The notes beneath the pieces were generated by a model, which saw only the letters and a program-made list of their open reading frames with translations, did no database searches and had not been told where the DNA came from. A DNA stretch of 61,864 bases from Labilibacter sediminis (GTDB lineage: Bacteria; Bacteroidota; Bacteroidia; Bacteroidales; Marinilabiliaceae): NCBI RefSeq assembly GCF_005877885.1, contig NZ_VCHY01000026.1, positions 1 to 61,864 on the forward strand. Reading direction: 5' to 3'. The first letter of the stretch is position 1, and each line of letters opens with the position of its first letter. Shown here piece after piece: positions 41,336 through 52,900 of the stretch. Made by a program: the position numbers and the translations under genes.

Positions 41336-44300
41336 ATGAAAAACAGATTAAGAACACTGGTGATGTTTGTTATCTTATTTACATGTTATTTAAGTTCACA
41401 AGCACAAATTACCGGTAAGGTGATTGATAGTACAGGAGAAGGTTTGCCCGGGGTTAATGTTGCAGAGAAAGGTACTTCCAATGGTACCATAACTAATTTT
41501 TCCGGAGAATTCTCGCTAAAAACATCTAATGAAACGCCTGTTTTGGTATTCTCGTTCATAGGTTTTGAGCTGCAGGAAATTCAATGTAAACAAGGCGACG
41601 TGCTGAATATAAGCTTAAAGGAAGATGTTACACTTTTAACAGAGGTTGTTGCTGTTGGTTACGGAACTCAAATAAAACGCGAAGTAACATCTGCCATGTC
41701 AACCATAAAAGATTTGGGAGAGGGAGGCGGAAGTTCTTCTATTGGGGAATTGATGAAAGGAAAGGCTACCGGACTTCAAATTACAACCACCGATGCAACG
41801 CCTGGTGCTTCCATGCGTATTACGGTAAGGGGAACAAACTCCATCAATTCAGGAGTGGAGCCTCTTTGGGTGATTGATGGAATAACCGTTAATTCGAATC
41901 AGGAAAACAGTAATTTAAGATCAAGTGGGGTAATGGATATTTTTAATCCACTGGCAGATCTCAATCCTGATGATATAGAATCAATTCAGGTACTTAAAGA
42001 TGCGGCATCAACGTCGATTTATGGTTCCAGAGGAGCCAATGGTGTTATTCTGGTTACCACAAAAAAAGGGGCATCGGGGAAAATAAGGACCTCTGTGAAT
42101 TTTGAGGCAGGTATTTCTGAAGCTGTAAACTATAAGACGTACCTCAATGGGCCTCAATTTCTGGAAATGGTGGATGAGATGTATGTCAACTCAGATTTAA
42201 CTCCGGGAACTTTTGTGCCAGGTATTTTTGATTACAAAAATCCTAAATATGACTTTTATGACAGGGATTATGTTGAAACCGTAGATAATAATTGGCTAGA
42301 CATGTTACTTCAGAGAGGGCATTACAACAAAACTTTTGTCTCCGCAAGTGGTGGTGTCGGTAAGACAAATTATTACCTCTCTTTTTACAATAAAAACACA
42401 GAGGGTGTGATGGTGGGAGACACTCGGAATGACTACGGTTTTACATCAAACATTAAGATGCAGATGAATGATAAGGTAGATGTTGGCTTTGTTTCTCGTG
42501 TCACTCATAATAAATACAATTCGGCACAAAAGTGGGGAGGCGTAGCTAGTCGTACACAAACAGGCTATCAAAACTGGGGTGGAAGAGCAGGATGGAAAGC
42601 CATAAATAGGAGTTCCCTTCCTGTATACCCTGTATATACACCGGATGGTGAGTATTTTGATCCTTTGGGCGGTTATAATCCAATCCCGGCATCACTGTCC
42701 GATAATCAGGATAATACGACAAGTATATATGCCACCAATGTCTCAGCATTTGTAAATTATAAACCTCTTCGGGGGTTACTTATTAGTGCCAAAGGAGGTG
42801 TCAGTTATTCAAATAAATCACAATATCTATATATAAGCGAAGTCATTAGGTCTGATGGAGAGAGCTATGAAGGATCCTCACGAGGAATTCAAAATACAAC
42901 TGAATATTTCAATAAGACATTTAATACTGTAATAAGTTATAATAAACGCATTAATGATTTTAAGCTTGATGCGATGCTTGGTATGGAAACATTCTCAAAA
43001 GAGAGAGAAATCCAAATGGCAGATTATGAAAACTTACAGAGTCAGCAAAAATCAATGGGAAATGTTACTGCAGCAACATTCCTCAGAGGTAATTATTACA
43101 CAAACAGCGATGTTTTCTTATCCTCGTTTGCCAGGCTAAATGGTTCTTATAAGAGCAAATATTTGTTCGGGATGACTATTCGTTATGATGGATCGTCGGT
43201 GTTTGCCCCTAAGAATAGATGGGGTGGTTTTGGATCTGTTTCTGCAGGGTGGATTATTTCTGATGAAGATTTTTTCAAGTCTGCAGAGTTCATAAACCTA
43301 TTGAAATTACGTGCAAGTTATGGTTCTACAGGAAATGCAAGTATTGGGTCTTTCCTGTGGAAAGACACTTATCAGACCTGGGGGCTGTATGGTTCGGGAC
43401 CTGCAATAATTCCAACTAACCTAGGAACATCTGATTTGACCTGGGAAAAATCCTACACATTTGATGTAGCTATTGATTATGGAATGCTTAAGAATAGAAT
43501 CAGCGGCTCTTTAGGGTACTATCGCACACGAACTGATAACATGTTGCTCAATTCTCCTATTGCTCCTAGTTTAGGAATTTATTCCAATAATGCCGGCCCT
43601 ACTGCCATGATTAATGTGGGAGGAATGTATAACAAGGGTGTTGAGTTTGAAATATCAACAGTCAATGTTGATAATAAAGGATTTCAGTGGAAAACATCCT
43701 TCAATATATCAACCAACATGAATGAAGTTGGACAATTAGCTGAAGGCATAGAAAATCCTTTACAGATAAGCTATACGCCACCATTTGGATATGGTGGAGG
43801 TGTTACGCTGAACTCTACATGGACAGGAGAGCGTTTAGGTAGATTTTATATAGCAGAGTATGCTGGATTGGATAGTGAAGGGTTTCAGACCATTTATGAA
43901 ATAGACCAGCAAAAGTTTGAAGAAAGCGGTTATACGGTTACAGAAAAAACAGGAAATGTTATTAGAGCTACACAAGAGAATGTTCTGGATAACAGAATTT
44001 ATCAAGATGATAAAACAGGATTACCAACTTTCTTCGGAGGTTTGACCAATACATTTTCCTGGAAAGGAATAACATTAAATATCGCATTATCATTTTCTGG
44101 TGGCAACTATATTTATGATCAAACTGTAAATCAAAATGGTGTTGTAAGAGCAGGGCGAAACACATTAAACGATAAAATGTATGGGAATACCTTTGTAAAA
44201 GGAGTAAGAGAGGATACGGAATATCCTATACAGACCCTGAATAACAAAGATTTTGATGGTAAAGTGATGAGTCTTTCTCACTCTAAATATCTATACAAAG

Positions 44301-44569
44301 GTGACTATCTGCGCCTTCAAAATATTGGTTTAAGTTATTCGCTTCCCAAAAAACTTATTACTAAAACCAAATTGAAGGAGGTAAGATTATACGGAAGTGT
44401 TTCTAATCTTTATGTATGGTCATATTTCAAAGATTTCGATCCTGAATTTGTTAATTATGGAGATATACATGCTGTTACTTCAGACAGAAACTTAGGTCAG
44501 GGCTATATTCAATATGATCCTTTCCCAAAAGCAAGAACTGTGAGTTTTGGAGCAAAAGTTTCATTTTAA
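41336..44569 (+). CDS. SusC/RagA-family TonB-linked outer membrane transporter (PUL2)
   Basis: Oligosaccharide importer, 1077 aa. Signal peptide (ends SSQAQ), carboxypeptidase-regulatory-like domain (ITGKVIDSTGEGLPGVNV), clear TonB-box region (EVVAVGYG), plug with DDIESIQVLKDAASTSIYG and GANGVILVTTKKG, and barrel ending VSFGAKVSF. Typical length. It sits between the GH105 gene and SusD (26 nt to the annotated susD start) in one operon. Confidence 0.97.
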   Translation: MKNRLRTLVMFVILFTCYLSSQAQITGKVIDSTGEGLPGVNVAEKGTSNGTITNFSGEFSLKTSNETPVLVFSFIGFELQEIQCKQGDVLNISLKEDVTLLTEVVAVGYGTQIKREVTSAMSTIKDLGEGGGSSSIGELMKGKATGLQITTTDATPGASMRITVRGTNSINSGVEPLWVIDGITVNSNQENSNLRSSGVMDIFNPLADLNPDDIESIQVLKDAASTSIYGSRGANGVILVTTKKGASGKIRTSVNFEAGISEAVNYKTYLNGPQFLEMVDEMYVNSDLTPGTFVPGIFDYKNPKYDFYDRDYVETVDNNWLDMLLQRGHYNKTFVSASGGVGKTNYYLSFYNKNTEGVMVGDTRNDYGFTSNIKMQMNDKVDVGFVSRVTHNKYNSAQKWGGVASRTQTGYQNWGGRAGWKAINRSSLPVYPVYTPDGEYFDPLGGYNPIPASLSDNQDNTTSIYATNVSAFVNYKPLRGLLISAKGGVSYSNKSQYLYISEVIRSDGESYEGSSRGIQNTTEYFNKTFNTVISYNKRINDFKLDAMLGMETFSKEREIQMADYENLQSQQKSMGNVTAATFLRGNYYTNSDVFLSSFARLNGSYKSKYLFGMTIRYDGSSVFAPKNRWGGFGSVSAGWIISDEDFFKSAEFINLLKLRASYGSTGNASIGSFLWKDTYQTWGLYGSGPAIIPTNLGTSDLTWEKSYTFDVAIDYGMLKNRISGSLGYYRTRTDNMLLNSPIAPSLGIYSNNAGPTAMINVGGMYNKGVEFEISTVNVDNKGFQWKTSFNISTNMNEVGQLAEGIENPLQISYTPPFGYGGGVTLNSTWTGERLGRFYIAEYAGLDSEGFQTIYEIDQQKFEESGYTVTEKTGNVIRATQENVLDNRIYQDDKTGLPTFFGGLTNTFSWKGITLNIALSFSGGNYIYDQTVNQNGVVRAGRNTLNDKMYGNTFVKGVREDTEYPIQTLNNKDFDGKVMSLSHSKYLYKGDYLRLQNIGLSYSLPKKLITKTKLKEVRLYGSVSNLYVWSYFKDFDPEFVNYGDIHAVTSDRNLGQGYIQYDPFPKARTVSFGAKVSF

Positions 44570-44595
44570 GGTTAACGAAAAGGCAATAAACGGCT

Positions 44596-46089
44596 ATGAT
44601 TTTCAAAAATAAAAAAATTATGCAAAATCAAATTATAATTTTCATTGTTGTCGCTTTCACATTATCTTCTTGTGAAGACTATTTCGACAACGCTCAACTT
44701 CCTGCTATTCTGGTTACTGATGATTGGCAAAATAATGACGACCTGGAGAAGATAACATCTTCAGCCTATTATTTGTGGAAAGGTTACAATGAAGGTATTA
44801 GCGATATGAGCATTGTAATTCCTTCATTTACTTCAGATGAAGGTATTCTTAGTGCAGAAAATGATCAAAATATCTTGTACGGTAATCATGACTTACTCTA
44901 CTTGAGAGAAACTGATGATAATTCCATACCGTATTTGGAAAGAATATGGCAATCAGGCTATGAAGTTGTGAGAATGAGCAATATTGGCCTTAAGCACCTC
45001 AATGAGTTTGGAACATTTAAAACAAAACCAAACTCACAATGGGAAGATAGGCTTAAAGGGGAGAATTATTTCTGTAGAGCTTTTGCTTTCTATTCTTTGA
45101 TAAAAACATTTGCGCCTCCATATGATGCCAATGGAGATATGAGCATTCCAGGTATAATAATTGAAACAGTTAATCCAGAAGGGGCTTATGATACCAAGCC
45201 TTTAAAAACAGTTCAAGAGGCTTATAACCAAATATTAGCTGATGTGGATAGTGCTATAGCGTATCTACCGGAGGCATACGATGCCGATAGAGATCCGGAA
45301 GCATATCAGGATAGAGCAAAAAGAGATGCAGCACACTTTTTAAAGGCAAGAATTTACTTTCAGATGGGCCCGGAATATTGGGAGCAATCGTTGGCGCAAA
45401 TAGACATTGTTTTGGGAGACGGCAAATATCCATTAGCTGTGGATCCGGCAGATGCGTTTGAGAAAGATGAGCTGGGTGCCATATCTACTGAGACCGTATT
45501 TCAATATGTAAACTATGCTGCCGGTCAACAATGGCGCAGGCCCGCTATGCACCGTTATTTTGAAGCAAGTCAAAGTGGCAGGATGTTTCATATGAATGAA
45601 TCTTTTGCTCAATTTATTGGTTGGGATACAAATGCTGTTGCAATGGCAGATTTGAGGTTTACCTCTCTTTTTACAAATCTTTCTTCTGGAATATGGGTAA
45701 GTAAGTGGAAAAATAGCAAGCACGCTGTACCAATGATGCGATCTCCAGAGTTACACCTTACTCGTGCTATTATCTGCCTGCTTTCAGGTCTGGGAGGAGG
45801 AGATAGTCAAGCTATTGCAGATCTTAATGTTGTGAGAGAGAGAGCATACGGGGGCGGTTATATTCCATTAGATAACAGTACTACTACCGAAGAGTTAATA
45901 GATATTACGCATAGAGAAAGAGCTATTGAATTATTTTTCGAAGGAGACAGACTGTTTTATTTGCAAGCAATCAGAGGAAAAGTAAATCCCGGCGAACGAA
46001 CAGATCAAACGGTTTTAGAATGGAATAGTGATAAGCTCTATTGGAAAATTCCGGAAAGAGAAATGAATTTGAATAATAATATACACTAA
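44596..46089 (+). CDS. SusD/RagB-family glycan-binding lipoprotein (PUL2)
   Basis: Partner of the preceding SusC, 497 aa. Lipobox FTLSSC; the Met at 44620 gives a more usual signal peptide (Cys18) than this first Met (Cys26). SusD features: RLKGENYFCRAFAFYSLIKTFAPP, KRDAAHFLKARIYFQMG, and THRERAIELFFEGDRLFYLQAIRG near the C-terminus. Helical SusD repeats are present though the protein is shorter than the PUL1 SusDs. Confidence 0.93.
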   Translation: MIFKNKKIMQNQIIIFIVVAFTLSSCEDYFDNAQLPAILVTDDWQNNDDLEKITSSAYYLWKGYNEGISDMSIVIPSFTSDEGILSAENDQNILYGNHDLLYLRETDDNSIPYLERIWQSGYEVVRMSNIGLKHLNEFGTFKTKPNSQWEDRLKGENYFCRAFAFYSLIKTFAPPYDANGDMSIPGIIIETVNPEGAYDTKPLKTVQEAYNQILADVDSAIAYLPEAYDADRDPEAYQDRAKRDAAHFLKARIYFQMGPEYWEQSLAQIDIVLGDGKYPLAVDPADAFEKDELGAISTETVFQYVNYAAGQQWRRPAMHRYFEASQSGRMFHMNESFAQFIGWDTNAVAMADLRFTSLFTNLSSGIWVSKWKNSKHAVPMMRSPELHLTRAIICLLSGLGGGDSQAIADLNVVRERAYGGGYIPLDNSTTTEELIDITHRERAIELFFEGDRLFYLQAIRGKVNPGERTDQTVLEWNSDKLYWKIPEREMNLNNNIH

Positions 46090-46124
46090 ATCAGTTTTTT
46101 AAATAATACATAAATAAGAGAAAT

Positions 46125-47348
46125 ATGAAAAAATTTTATAGCATAATTGGAGTATTGGTATTTGGAGTAATGTCAACCTTTGCTCAATCTTTCACAGAGG
46201 ATTTTGAGGCATCAAATCCTATGGTAGGAGGATATGATAACACAACATTTGTAAGCTCAACAAATGGCTTAACATGGACCCTGAACTCTTGTCGATATGA
46301 TGCCAATGCTGCTTTTAATATTGAAGGAAGAAGCGTTATGCTTAGGGCTGAATACGGAAATGTTCAATCTCCTGTTATTACAGATGGCTTAAGGCAGTTA
46401 AGCTTTATGCAACATAGGTCATGGTCAAATACAGATGATCGCACCTTTACTGTTGTAATCACTGATGAAACAACAAAAACTACTCAACAATTTGATTTTA
46501 CCAGAGCTGGGACGGATGCTTCTGCTGAAACATTTGTTATTGATGGATTGACTATTGATGGTGATTTCTCTTTCGTAATAACCAATACAACTCCCAGTGT
46601 ACCAATTACAATCGATAATATAACCTGGTTAGGGCCCAATGTGATATATGAAAATTTTGAGAATGTAGACAAAGTAAATACAGGATATCATGATGCTTCT
46701 TTTGCTGCAACGGATGGTTCTACATGGAATTATACAAAGTCTCGTTCCGGAGAGCAAAATGGGACTAACGCTTTGATGATGAATAGTGGTTGGGGACAGG
46801 CGCAGTCTTCTGTTATTGAAGGTGGCGTATCTAGTATTGTTTTTACGGCTCAACAGGTTTGGACAAGTAATTCACAAGATAGGTTGATAAAAGTTAGAGT
46901 AATGGATGCAGCAGGCTCAACAATTCTAAAAAATTATGACCTGACTTACAATTCGGTTGCCCAAGCACCAATCGTTCCTGAGACCTATATCGTTGATGTT
47001 ACAGGCGTTACTGTTGATTGTAAAGTATTTATTATAAACACTTCGCCAGCATCTCACGAGTTGTTGTTGGATGATTTATATATCACCAAAAACAGTGGTA
47101 CTCCAACAAGTATAGATAATATGAAGCCAACTGGTGATATCATTGTAAGAACAGTAAAGGATGGTATTGCTGTTGATGGTTTATCTGCTTGTTCGATGGT
47201 AGCTATTTTTGATATCACAGGAAGATGTATTACTAAACAATTAGTGAACAATGCACATGCAATGATTCCTGTAAATAGTAAAGGACTTCATATTGTACAT
47301 GTAAACGAAGGTGGTAATACAACCGTAAAAAAGGTCGTTTTACAATAA
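46125..47348 (+). CDS. T9SS-secreted protein with two copies of a shared ~150-aa module (unknown)
   Basis: Secreted, 407 aa, signal peptide about 1-20. Two consecutive modules (about 22-167 and 169-325) begin with an acidic/aromatic motif (EDFEASNP, ENFENVDKV), contain W-x-L/Y-N strands, a QHRSW or QQVWT block, and end TIDNITW or LLLDDLYI. The same module recurs in the next two genes. The DFE...DD(I/L) borders resemble beta-sandwich binding modules with a calcium site, but I do not recognise a named family. C-terminus (about 335-407) is a T9SS sorting domain ending KKVVLQ. It directly follows susD (35 nt), the position typical of SusE/F-like or surface glycan-binding proteins, so glycan binding is the working guess. 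Confidence 0.65.
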   Translation: MKKFYSIIGVLVFGVMSTFAQSFTEDFEASNPMVGGYDNTTFVSSTNGLTWTLNSCRYDANAAFNIEGRSVMLRAEYGNVQSPVITDGLRQLSFMQHRSWSNTDDRTFTVVITDETTKTTQQFDFTRAGTDASAETFVIDGLTIDGDFSFVITNTTPSVPITIDNITWLGPNVIYENFENVDKVNTGYHDASFAATDGSTWNYTKSRSGEQNGTNALMMNSGWGQAQSSVIEGGVSSIVFTAQQVWTSNSQDRLIKVRVMDAAGSTILKNYDLTYNSVAQAPIVPETYIVDVTGVTVDCKVFIINTSPASHELLLDDLYITKNSGTPTSIDNMKPTGDIIVRTVKDGIAVDGLSACSMVAIFDITGRCITKQLVNNAHAMIPVNSKGLHIVHVNEGGNTTVKKVVLQ

Positions 47349-47360
47349 ATTTAAATTTCT

Positions 47361-47403
47361 TATTCAGTGTGTGGATTAAAGCTATGCACTGAATAGATTT
47401 TTT
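47361..47403 (+). terminator. Intrinsic terminator in PUL2
   Basis: TATTCAGTG (47361-47369) pairs with CACTGAATA (47387-47395) and is followed by GATTTTTTC. It lies 12 nt after the preceding stop and would end the GH105-susCD-module transcript or reduce its read-through. Confidence 0.75.
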
Positions 47404-47422
47404 CAATATAAACTAAATTCCT

Positions 47423-49735
47423 ATGAAAAGAAGTGTATGTTTTATTCTCGGAATACTATTTTTTACAATAGCCAATTTAACAGCACAAAACTTAGCTGTT
47501 GATGTAGCGTTGGAATACGTCGCGCAAGACACTTTTAAAGTAGTGTTTAGTGAAAGTGTAAATCAAACAGAAGCTGCAGATGTATCAAATTATACGCTAA
47601 GTGGTACTGGTGGCATTACAGGAGCACCGGCTGCTGCAATAGTAAACGGCAATGAGGTGAAATTAGCACTTGCAACCGGAGTGTCAAACTTTAAAGCGAA
47701 TCAGTCACTTGTAGTAAGGGTTAGCGGAATTAGTTCTGCTTCAGGAGCAAATACACTAGATCCGGATAAATCAGTAGCAAAGTACTTCTTATGGCATTTC
47801 CACGAAACAATGAATAATATGAATCTGTCCACATCAGGATATCTTTCAGGCGGTTTTATTGGAAAACATGGAATTAATTGGGACTACGTTAAGGGTATCA
47901 CATATGTTGCCAAGGGGGATACAGCTATATTACTGCGTTATAGTAATGCTAGTTATGGCTTTAGCTCCATATCTACACTAAACTCCTCTTTAGGTGTTGG
48001 GTCTTTTTCATTTAAATACACAAAAGCTTGGTCGAGCACCGATGATAGAGGTTTTATTGTAACGGCAGGGGATAACGAATATGAGCATCTGGCGGGTGCG
48101 CCTGAACAGCAAGTTTATGTTTTATATAAACAAGGTGAGGTTAATAGTACTACGGCCACAACAATAAAGATCCAGAATAAATCCAATAATAACAGAGAAA
48201 TTCTGGTTGATGATATTCGTTGGACATCCTATGCACCACCACATATTAATCATTTGACGGTTACATCTGCTACTAACATTGAAGTTGCATTTGATCAGAT
48301 ATTGGTAGAAAGCACTGTATCTACCACTCAATTTATGGTAAACATTGGTGGGGTTGATGTGACAGTCGATGGTGCACTATTGAAAGAAGGTAATATTGTA
48401 GTTCTAACAATAGATGAAAGTTATATATCTACGGCACCCAATGGCGAGGAACTAAAAGTAACTGCCTCAGGTGTGGCCAATTACTTTAACAACCTGGTTG
48501 CTGATGCAGATGAAAAAACGATGTTGATCGAAAAGCCAAGCGTAATTGAAGATTTGCAGTACGTGAGCGATACACAGTTCAGACTTCGCTTCTCGATGGA
48601 TATGAATGCAACGGATATGGTCAATTTGGACAATTATATATTGGGAGGAACTAGCGGAATTACTGGTAAACCAACTGCAGTAACCAGAGAACATGCAAGA
48701 ACAGTTTTACTAACGATACCAAGCATTGCAGAGACTGATAATTCTACCACATTGACAGTTACTGTAAATGATGTTTATAGCGCAGATGGAATTGGTAGTG
48801 TGGAGGTTCCTGATAACGTTGCTTCTTATTTTATAGATAGAATACCCCCAATGGTATTACCGGATTTGGAATTTGTTGATATGTCCACATTTATCCTTAC
48901 TTTTTCGGAACCCGTTGTTGCATCTGATGATGTGTTGGATTATGCACTGGGAGGTAGTGCTGGTATTACCGGTAATCCTGACCTTGTTGAGATATTGGAC
49001 TCCGTGAAGGTGAAACTTATAATTCCGGACATATCATTGGTTTATGCTAACGATAAAACGTTGGAGATAACAGTTGCAAACACCTCGGATATGGTAGGTA
49101 ATCCACTTGATGGTGCAGCTAATAAAGGAACATACATCATGGACACTTCATCTCCTGTTGTAGTTGTTTCTAAAACAGACAGTATAGAACACCGAAGTGC
49201 TGTGTTAACACTAAATGTTGATAAGGCTGGCGATCTCTATTGGAGTGCCTATAGACAAGGTATGACAAGTCCATCCATAGAAGAGATTTTAAGTGAAACA
49301 GGAATCGCCAACGGCTCGATAGAAATTCCTTTTGGGGTTAGTGAAATGAGTGTGAAAGTTGATGATTTGATATGGGATGATTCCTATGATGTTTATTTGT
49401 TATTGGAGAGCAGAGAAGGTTATTATTCTGTACCAACATTGAACAGCTTCACTACTTTGGCTCCCAATGATGGATTTTCAGAGGAAGTGTTGGGGTATTA
49501 CCGTTCACACTCTGTTACAGTTAAATCATCTCGTATCATTATAAAGCGAGAGTTACCAAAAGAGGAAGTGGGAGGCAATCAGCATCTTACTATCTATAAT
49601 CTAAGTGGAGTTATTGTTTATAGTGCTCCGCTGAAGGAGGATATTGTTGAAATATCTCATTTGCCTGGTGGATTGTATATTGTCAATATCCGTGGAGAAA
49701 AAGGACAACAATCAGATAAGATCATTATACGATAA
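47423..49735 (+). CDS. T9SS-secreted multi-domain Ig-like protein with one shared module (unknown)
   Basis: Secreted, 770 aa, signal peptide about 1-21. Four Ig-like units of the SbsA/Big type: each has a FKVVFSE- or LTFSEP-like strand and three carry an S-G-I-T-G-x-P signature (TGGITGAP about 50, TSGITGKP about 410, SAGITGNP about 515). Between the first and second lies a diverged copy of the ~150-aa module of the neighbouring proteins (about 118-270, ending REILVDDIRW). C-terminus (about 695-770) is a T9SS sorting domain (GGLYIVNI, SDKIIIR). No catalytic motif is visible. Probably a cell-surface scaffold or adhesin-like glycan-binding protein. Confidence 0.6.
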   Translation: MKRSVCFILGILFFTIANLTAQNLAVDVALEYVAQDTFKVVFSESVNQTEAADVSNYTLSGTGGITGAPAAAIVNGNEVKLALATGVSNFKANQSLVVRVSGISSASGANTLDPDKSVAKYFLWHFHETMNNMNLSTSGYLSGGFIGKHGINWDYVKGITYVAKGDTAILLRYSNASYGFSSISTLNSSLGVGSFSFKYTKAWSSTDDRGFIVTAGDNEYEHLAGAPEQQVYVLYKQGEVNSTTATTIKIQNKSNNNREILVDDIRWTSYAPPHINHLTVTSATNIEVAFDQILVESTVSTTQFMVNIGGVDVTVDGALLKEGNIVVLTIDESYISTAPNGEELKVTASGVANYFNNLVADADEKTMLIEKPSVIEDLQYVSDTQFRLRFSMDMNATDMVNLDNYILGGTSGITGKPTAVTREHARTVLLTIPSIAETDNSTTLTVTVNDVYSADGIGSVEVPDNVASYFIDRIPPMVLPDLEFVDMSTFILTFSEPVVASDDVLDYALGGSAGITGNPDLVEILDSVKVKLIIPDISLVYANDKTLEITVANTSDMVGNPLDGAANKGTYIMDTSSPVVVVSKTDSIEHRSAVLTLNVDKAGDLYWSAYRQGMTSPSIEEILSETGIANGSIEIPFGVSEMSVKVDDLIWDDSYDVYLLLESREGYYSVPTLNSFTTLAPNDGFSEEVLGYYRSHSVTVKSSRIIIKRELPKEEVGGNQHLTIYNLSGVIVYSAPLKEDIVEISHLPGGLYIVNIRGEKGQQSDKIIIR

Positions 49736-49775
49736 CCATCAATTTTAATACTAAAAAAATCTTTATATATGCTAT

Positions 49776-49817
49776 AATGTGAGAGTATCTGTATTAAACA
49801 AAGATACTCCACATTTT
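49776..49817 (+). terminator. Intrinsic terminator before the large beta-helix gene
   Basis: AATGTG-A-GAGTATCT (49776-49790) pairs with AGATACTCCACATT (49802-49815), 14 pairs with one bulged A, then TTT. The next gene starts 170 nt later and probably has its own promoter; none could be placed with confidence. Confidence 0.65.
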
Positions 49818-49987
49818 AGTATTAGATAGGAGCCGTTGTGGTTTAGTAACCTTTGGTGGATAATGGATTTTTGAATTATTCATTGCTTTGAATGGAACAC
49901 ATATCCTAATTCCTAACTTTTTAATAATTACAATAAATTCTGCCCTTTGGTATAGGTTTTATCAAGTTGTAGCTAAAATAAAATCAT

Positions 49988-52900
49988 ATGATAAAGTTAA
50001 CCTTATTAGTACTTATCCTATTTTGTAGTACATTTCTTTTTGCTGTTGAGTATGAAAACATAGAAACGTTTGAAGGACATAATTGTCCGGATGCAGGTTA
50101 TAATGAAGATGCTTTTAAAAGTACTTCAAATGACTACTGGTGGAGCTATGTTGATTGTCGAAATGCAACAGGGACGTATGCTATTACTGGTGAAAGTTTG
50201 CTCCTGGACAAATATGATGGAAGAATTTCATCCTCCCAAATTAAAGGTGGTATATCTTCTTTAAGTTTTGATATGAATAACTGTTGGACAACTGCCCAAG
50301 GATTAAGGGAATTTGAGGCCAATATTTATTCCGAGGAAGACGGAGTACATACTTTCGCTTTTTCCCGATCAGGAACAGCTACAGGAGACACAACCATAGT
50401 AATTGAAAATATTAATATTGAAGGATTCTTTAGCATTGAAATTAAAAATACAACCACGACTACTGCTATTGTAATTGATAACATTAAGTGGAATTCATAT
50501 AATAACGTAACTGCATGGACACCTCAAATATGGAATAGTTATACCATGGATAGGACATCCAGTACGCTATACGATTTCTCCTATGCAGGCTATAAGTCGG
50601 GGGAAGATACTATACCCTATGTGGCTGCAAAAGCTTACATTACAGACTTTGGAGGTGTTGCTAATGATAGCATTGATGATACCCAGGCTCTTCAGGATGC
50701 AATTGACGCTGTAAGTGCCTTAGGAGGAGGGGCTGTGTTACTGCCCAAGGGGAAATTTATATTTAACTCCTTGGGTACTAATGATGGCTTTGTTACAATT
50801 CCGTCCGATGTTGTTATAAGGGGAAGTGGAAATGGAGTAGATGGAACCATATTGTTCCTGAGTGAATATATTACATCTGATTATGGAAAATCATTACTCT
50901 GTGCAGAAGATTTAAGGGTGAATACAATAGTTACTCCTTACGCATACGTATCCAGTACAAGTCCTAAAGGAGGAAATGAAGTGTATGTTGCCAGCACCTC
51001 GCCATTTACAGCCGGTGATAATATTAGGGTTCAAATGTTGAATCCGGAAGAGAATGGGGTACGTCAAAATACACTTAGCCTGGCACTTGTATCGCCATTA
51101 GTGCCCGAAGAAGGTTGGACGAACTTTACGAAATTTGACCCTTTCTTAGCAATGTTCGAAATAGAAAAGGTGGTTAATGATACAACATTACAACTTAAAC
51201 AACCTTTGATGTACGATTTTACAACAGAATGGGGCAGTAGGCTTGTTAGGTGCAACTTTGCAGAGAACATAGGTATTGAGAACCTCCGGATCCAGTCTGC
51301 TTTTGCAGGAGGCTATTCGCACCACAAAAATTGGGAAGTTGATTATGGCTGGAGTGCTATTGAATTTACAAATGTTAAGAATGGTTGGATAAGAGATGTG
51401 GTTATTGAGGATATGACCTTGGATATCACCCTCAAAAGTTCCATGAATATTACAGTTGAAGATGTTATTGTAAAAGGACTTGATGGTCATTCCGGGCCCA
51501 GGGCTACAGATAGCAATTTTTGCCTGTTTAGGAACAGTTATATGCAAGCTGGCAGGACCCACACCCTAGGATTAAGCGGCAAATCTTATGGAAATGTCTT
51601 TACGAATATCATGGTAGAACCAAAGAATGGAAGCCTCGATATTCATGGAGGGGGATTTTCATCGCATAATCTTTTCGAGAAAATTAATAATTGCAATGAG
51701 AATAGCGGTGGAGCAGCTGAAAATATGCCGCATTCAGGACACTATAACGTGCACTGGAATATGATTGGAAGTATTGCAACTTTTTACAATGCACCACAAT
51801 ATGAGTTTTTTAGCGGTTACTGGAATTATGCTGATCAAATTCAGGCACGAGGTGGAGCTTTTAGTCACGAATGTTACAAGTTATACCCCAAAAGTATCCT
51901 TGTTGGGTTGTATCACAACCATGCATCAATAAATGTAGATGAATTGAATACGGATAGGGATAACGAATGGATTTATATTGAGGGGTTTAATGATGAAGGA
52001 GTGACGCCTGCATCGCTCTATGATGCTCAATATGAAAGAAGAATGGAGTTCTATCCTCCGGTAGAGACGCAAGAGTTAGTGCAAAGCGATACTATTTATC
52101 AGGATTTTGAGACCTTTAGTAATCTCAATTCTGCCTACCACAATGGAAGTTTTATAGCCCAAGACAGTTCTAAATGGACTTATATCAATGCACGTTCAAG
52201 TACAGTAGTCCTTAATGGTCAAAAGTCAATCATGTTGGCCAACAATGCGGGGCAAGTCACCTCGTCCCTTATTCAAGGTGGTCTGTCAACCATTAAATTC
52301 ATGGCGCAGCAAGCATGGACTGGTGGCTCTTCCAACAGGTCATTAACTGTACTTGTAGAGAGCACCAATGGCATAGAACTAAAGTCTTACATTTTAGATT
52401 ATGAAGCGGTGTCTGCACTGCCATATAAGGATACCACTTTTGTCATCACGGATATTGATGTGCCACATGACTGTAAAGTATCCGTCATTAATAATTCCCC
52501 AAGTCAATGTGAAATTGTCATAGATGATATTTATTTAGAGAAGCCAGTGGTAACTTACCCTGCTGATACTATTTATGAAGATTTTGAGAAGTTTAGTAAT
52601 GAAAACACTTCTTACCATGATGGTACTTTTATAGCTCAAAATGACTCTGTATGGAGTTATATTAAAGCGCGTTCAAGTTCGGTGGTATTAAATGGACAAA
52701 AATCCATCATGCTGGCCAATAACTGGGGACAGTTTACAACGTCTGTTATAAAAGATAGAATCTCAAAAATAGAGTTTAAAGCACAGCAGGCATGGACTGG
52801 CGGTTCATCTAACAGGTTGATAACGGTGCTTGTCGAGAACCTTGCAGGTGCAGAATTAAGATCCTACGTTTTGGAATATGAAGCCGTTTCTACCCTTCCT

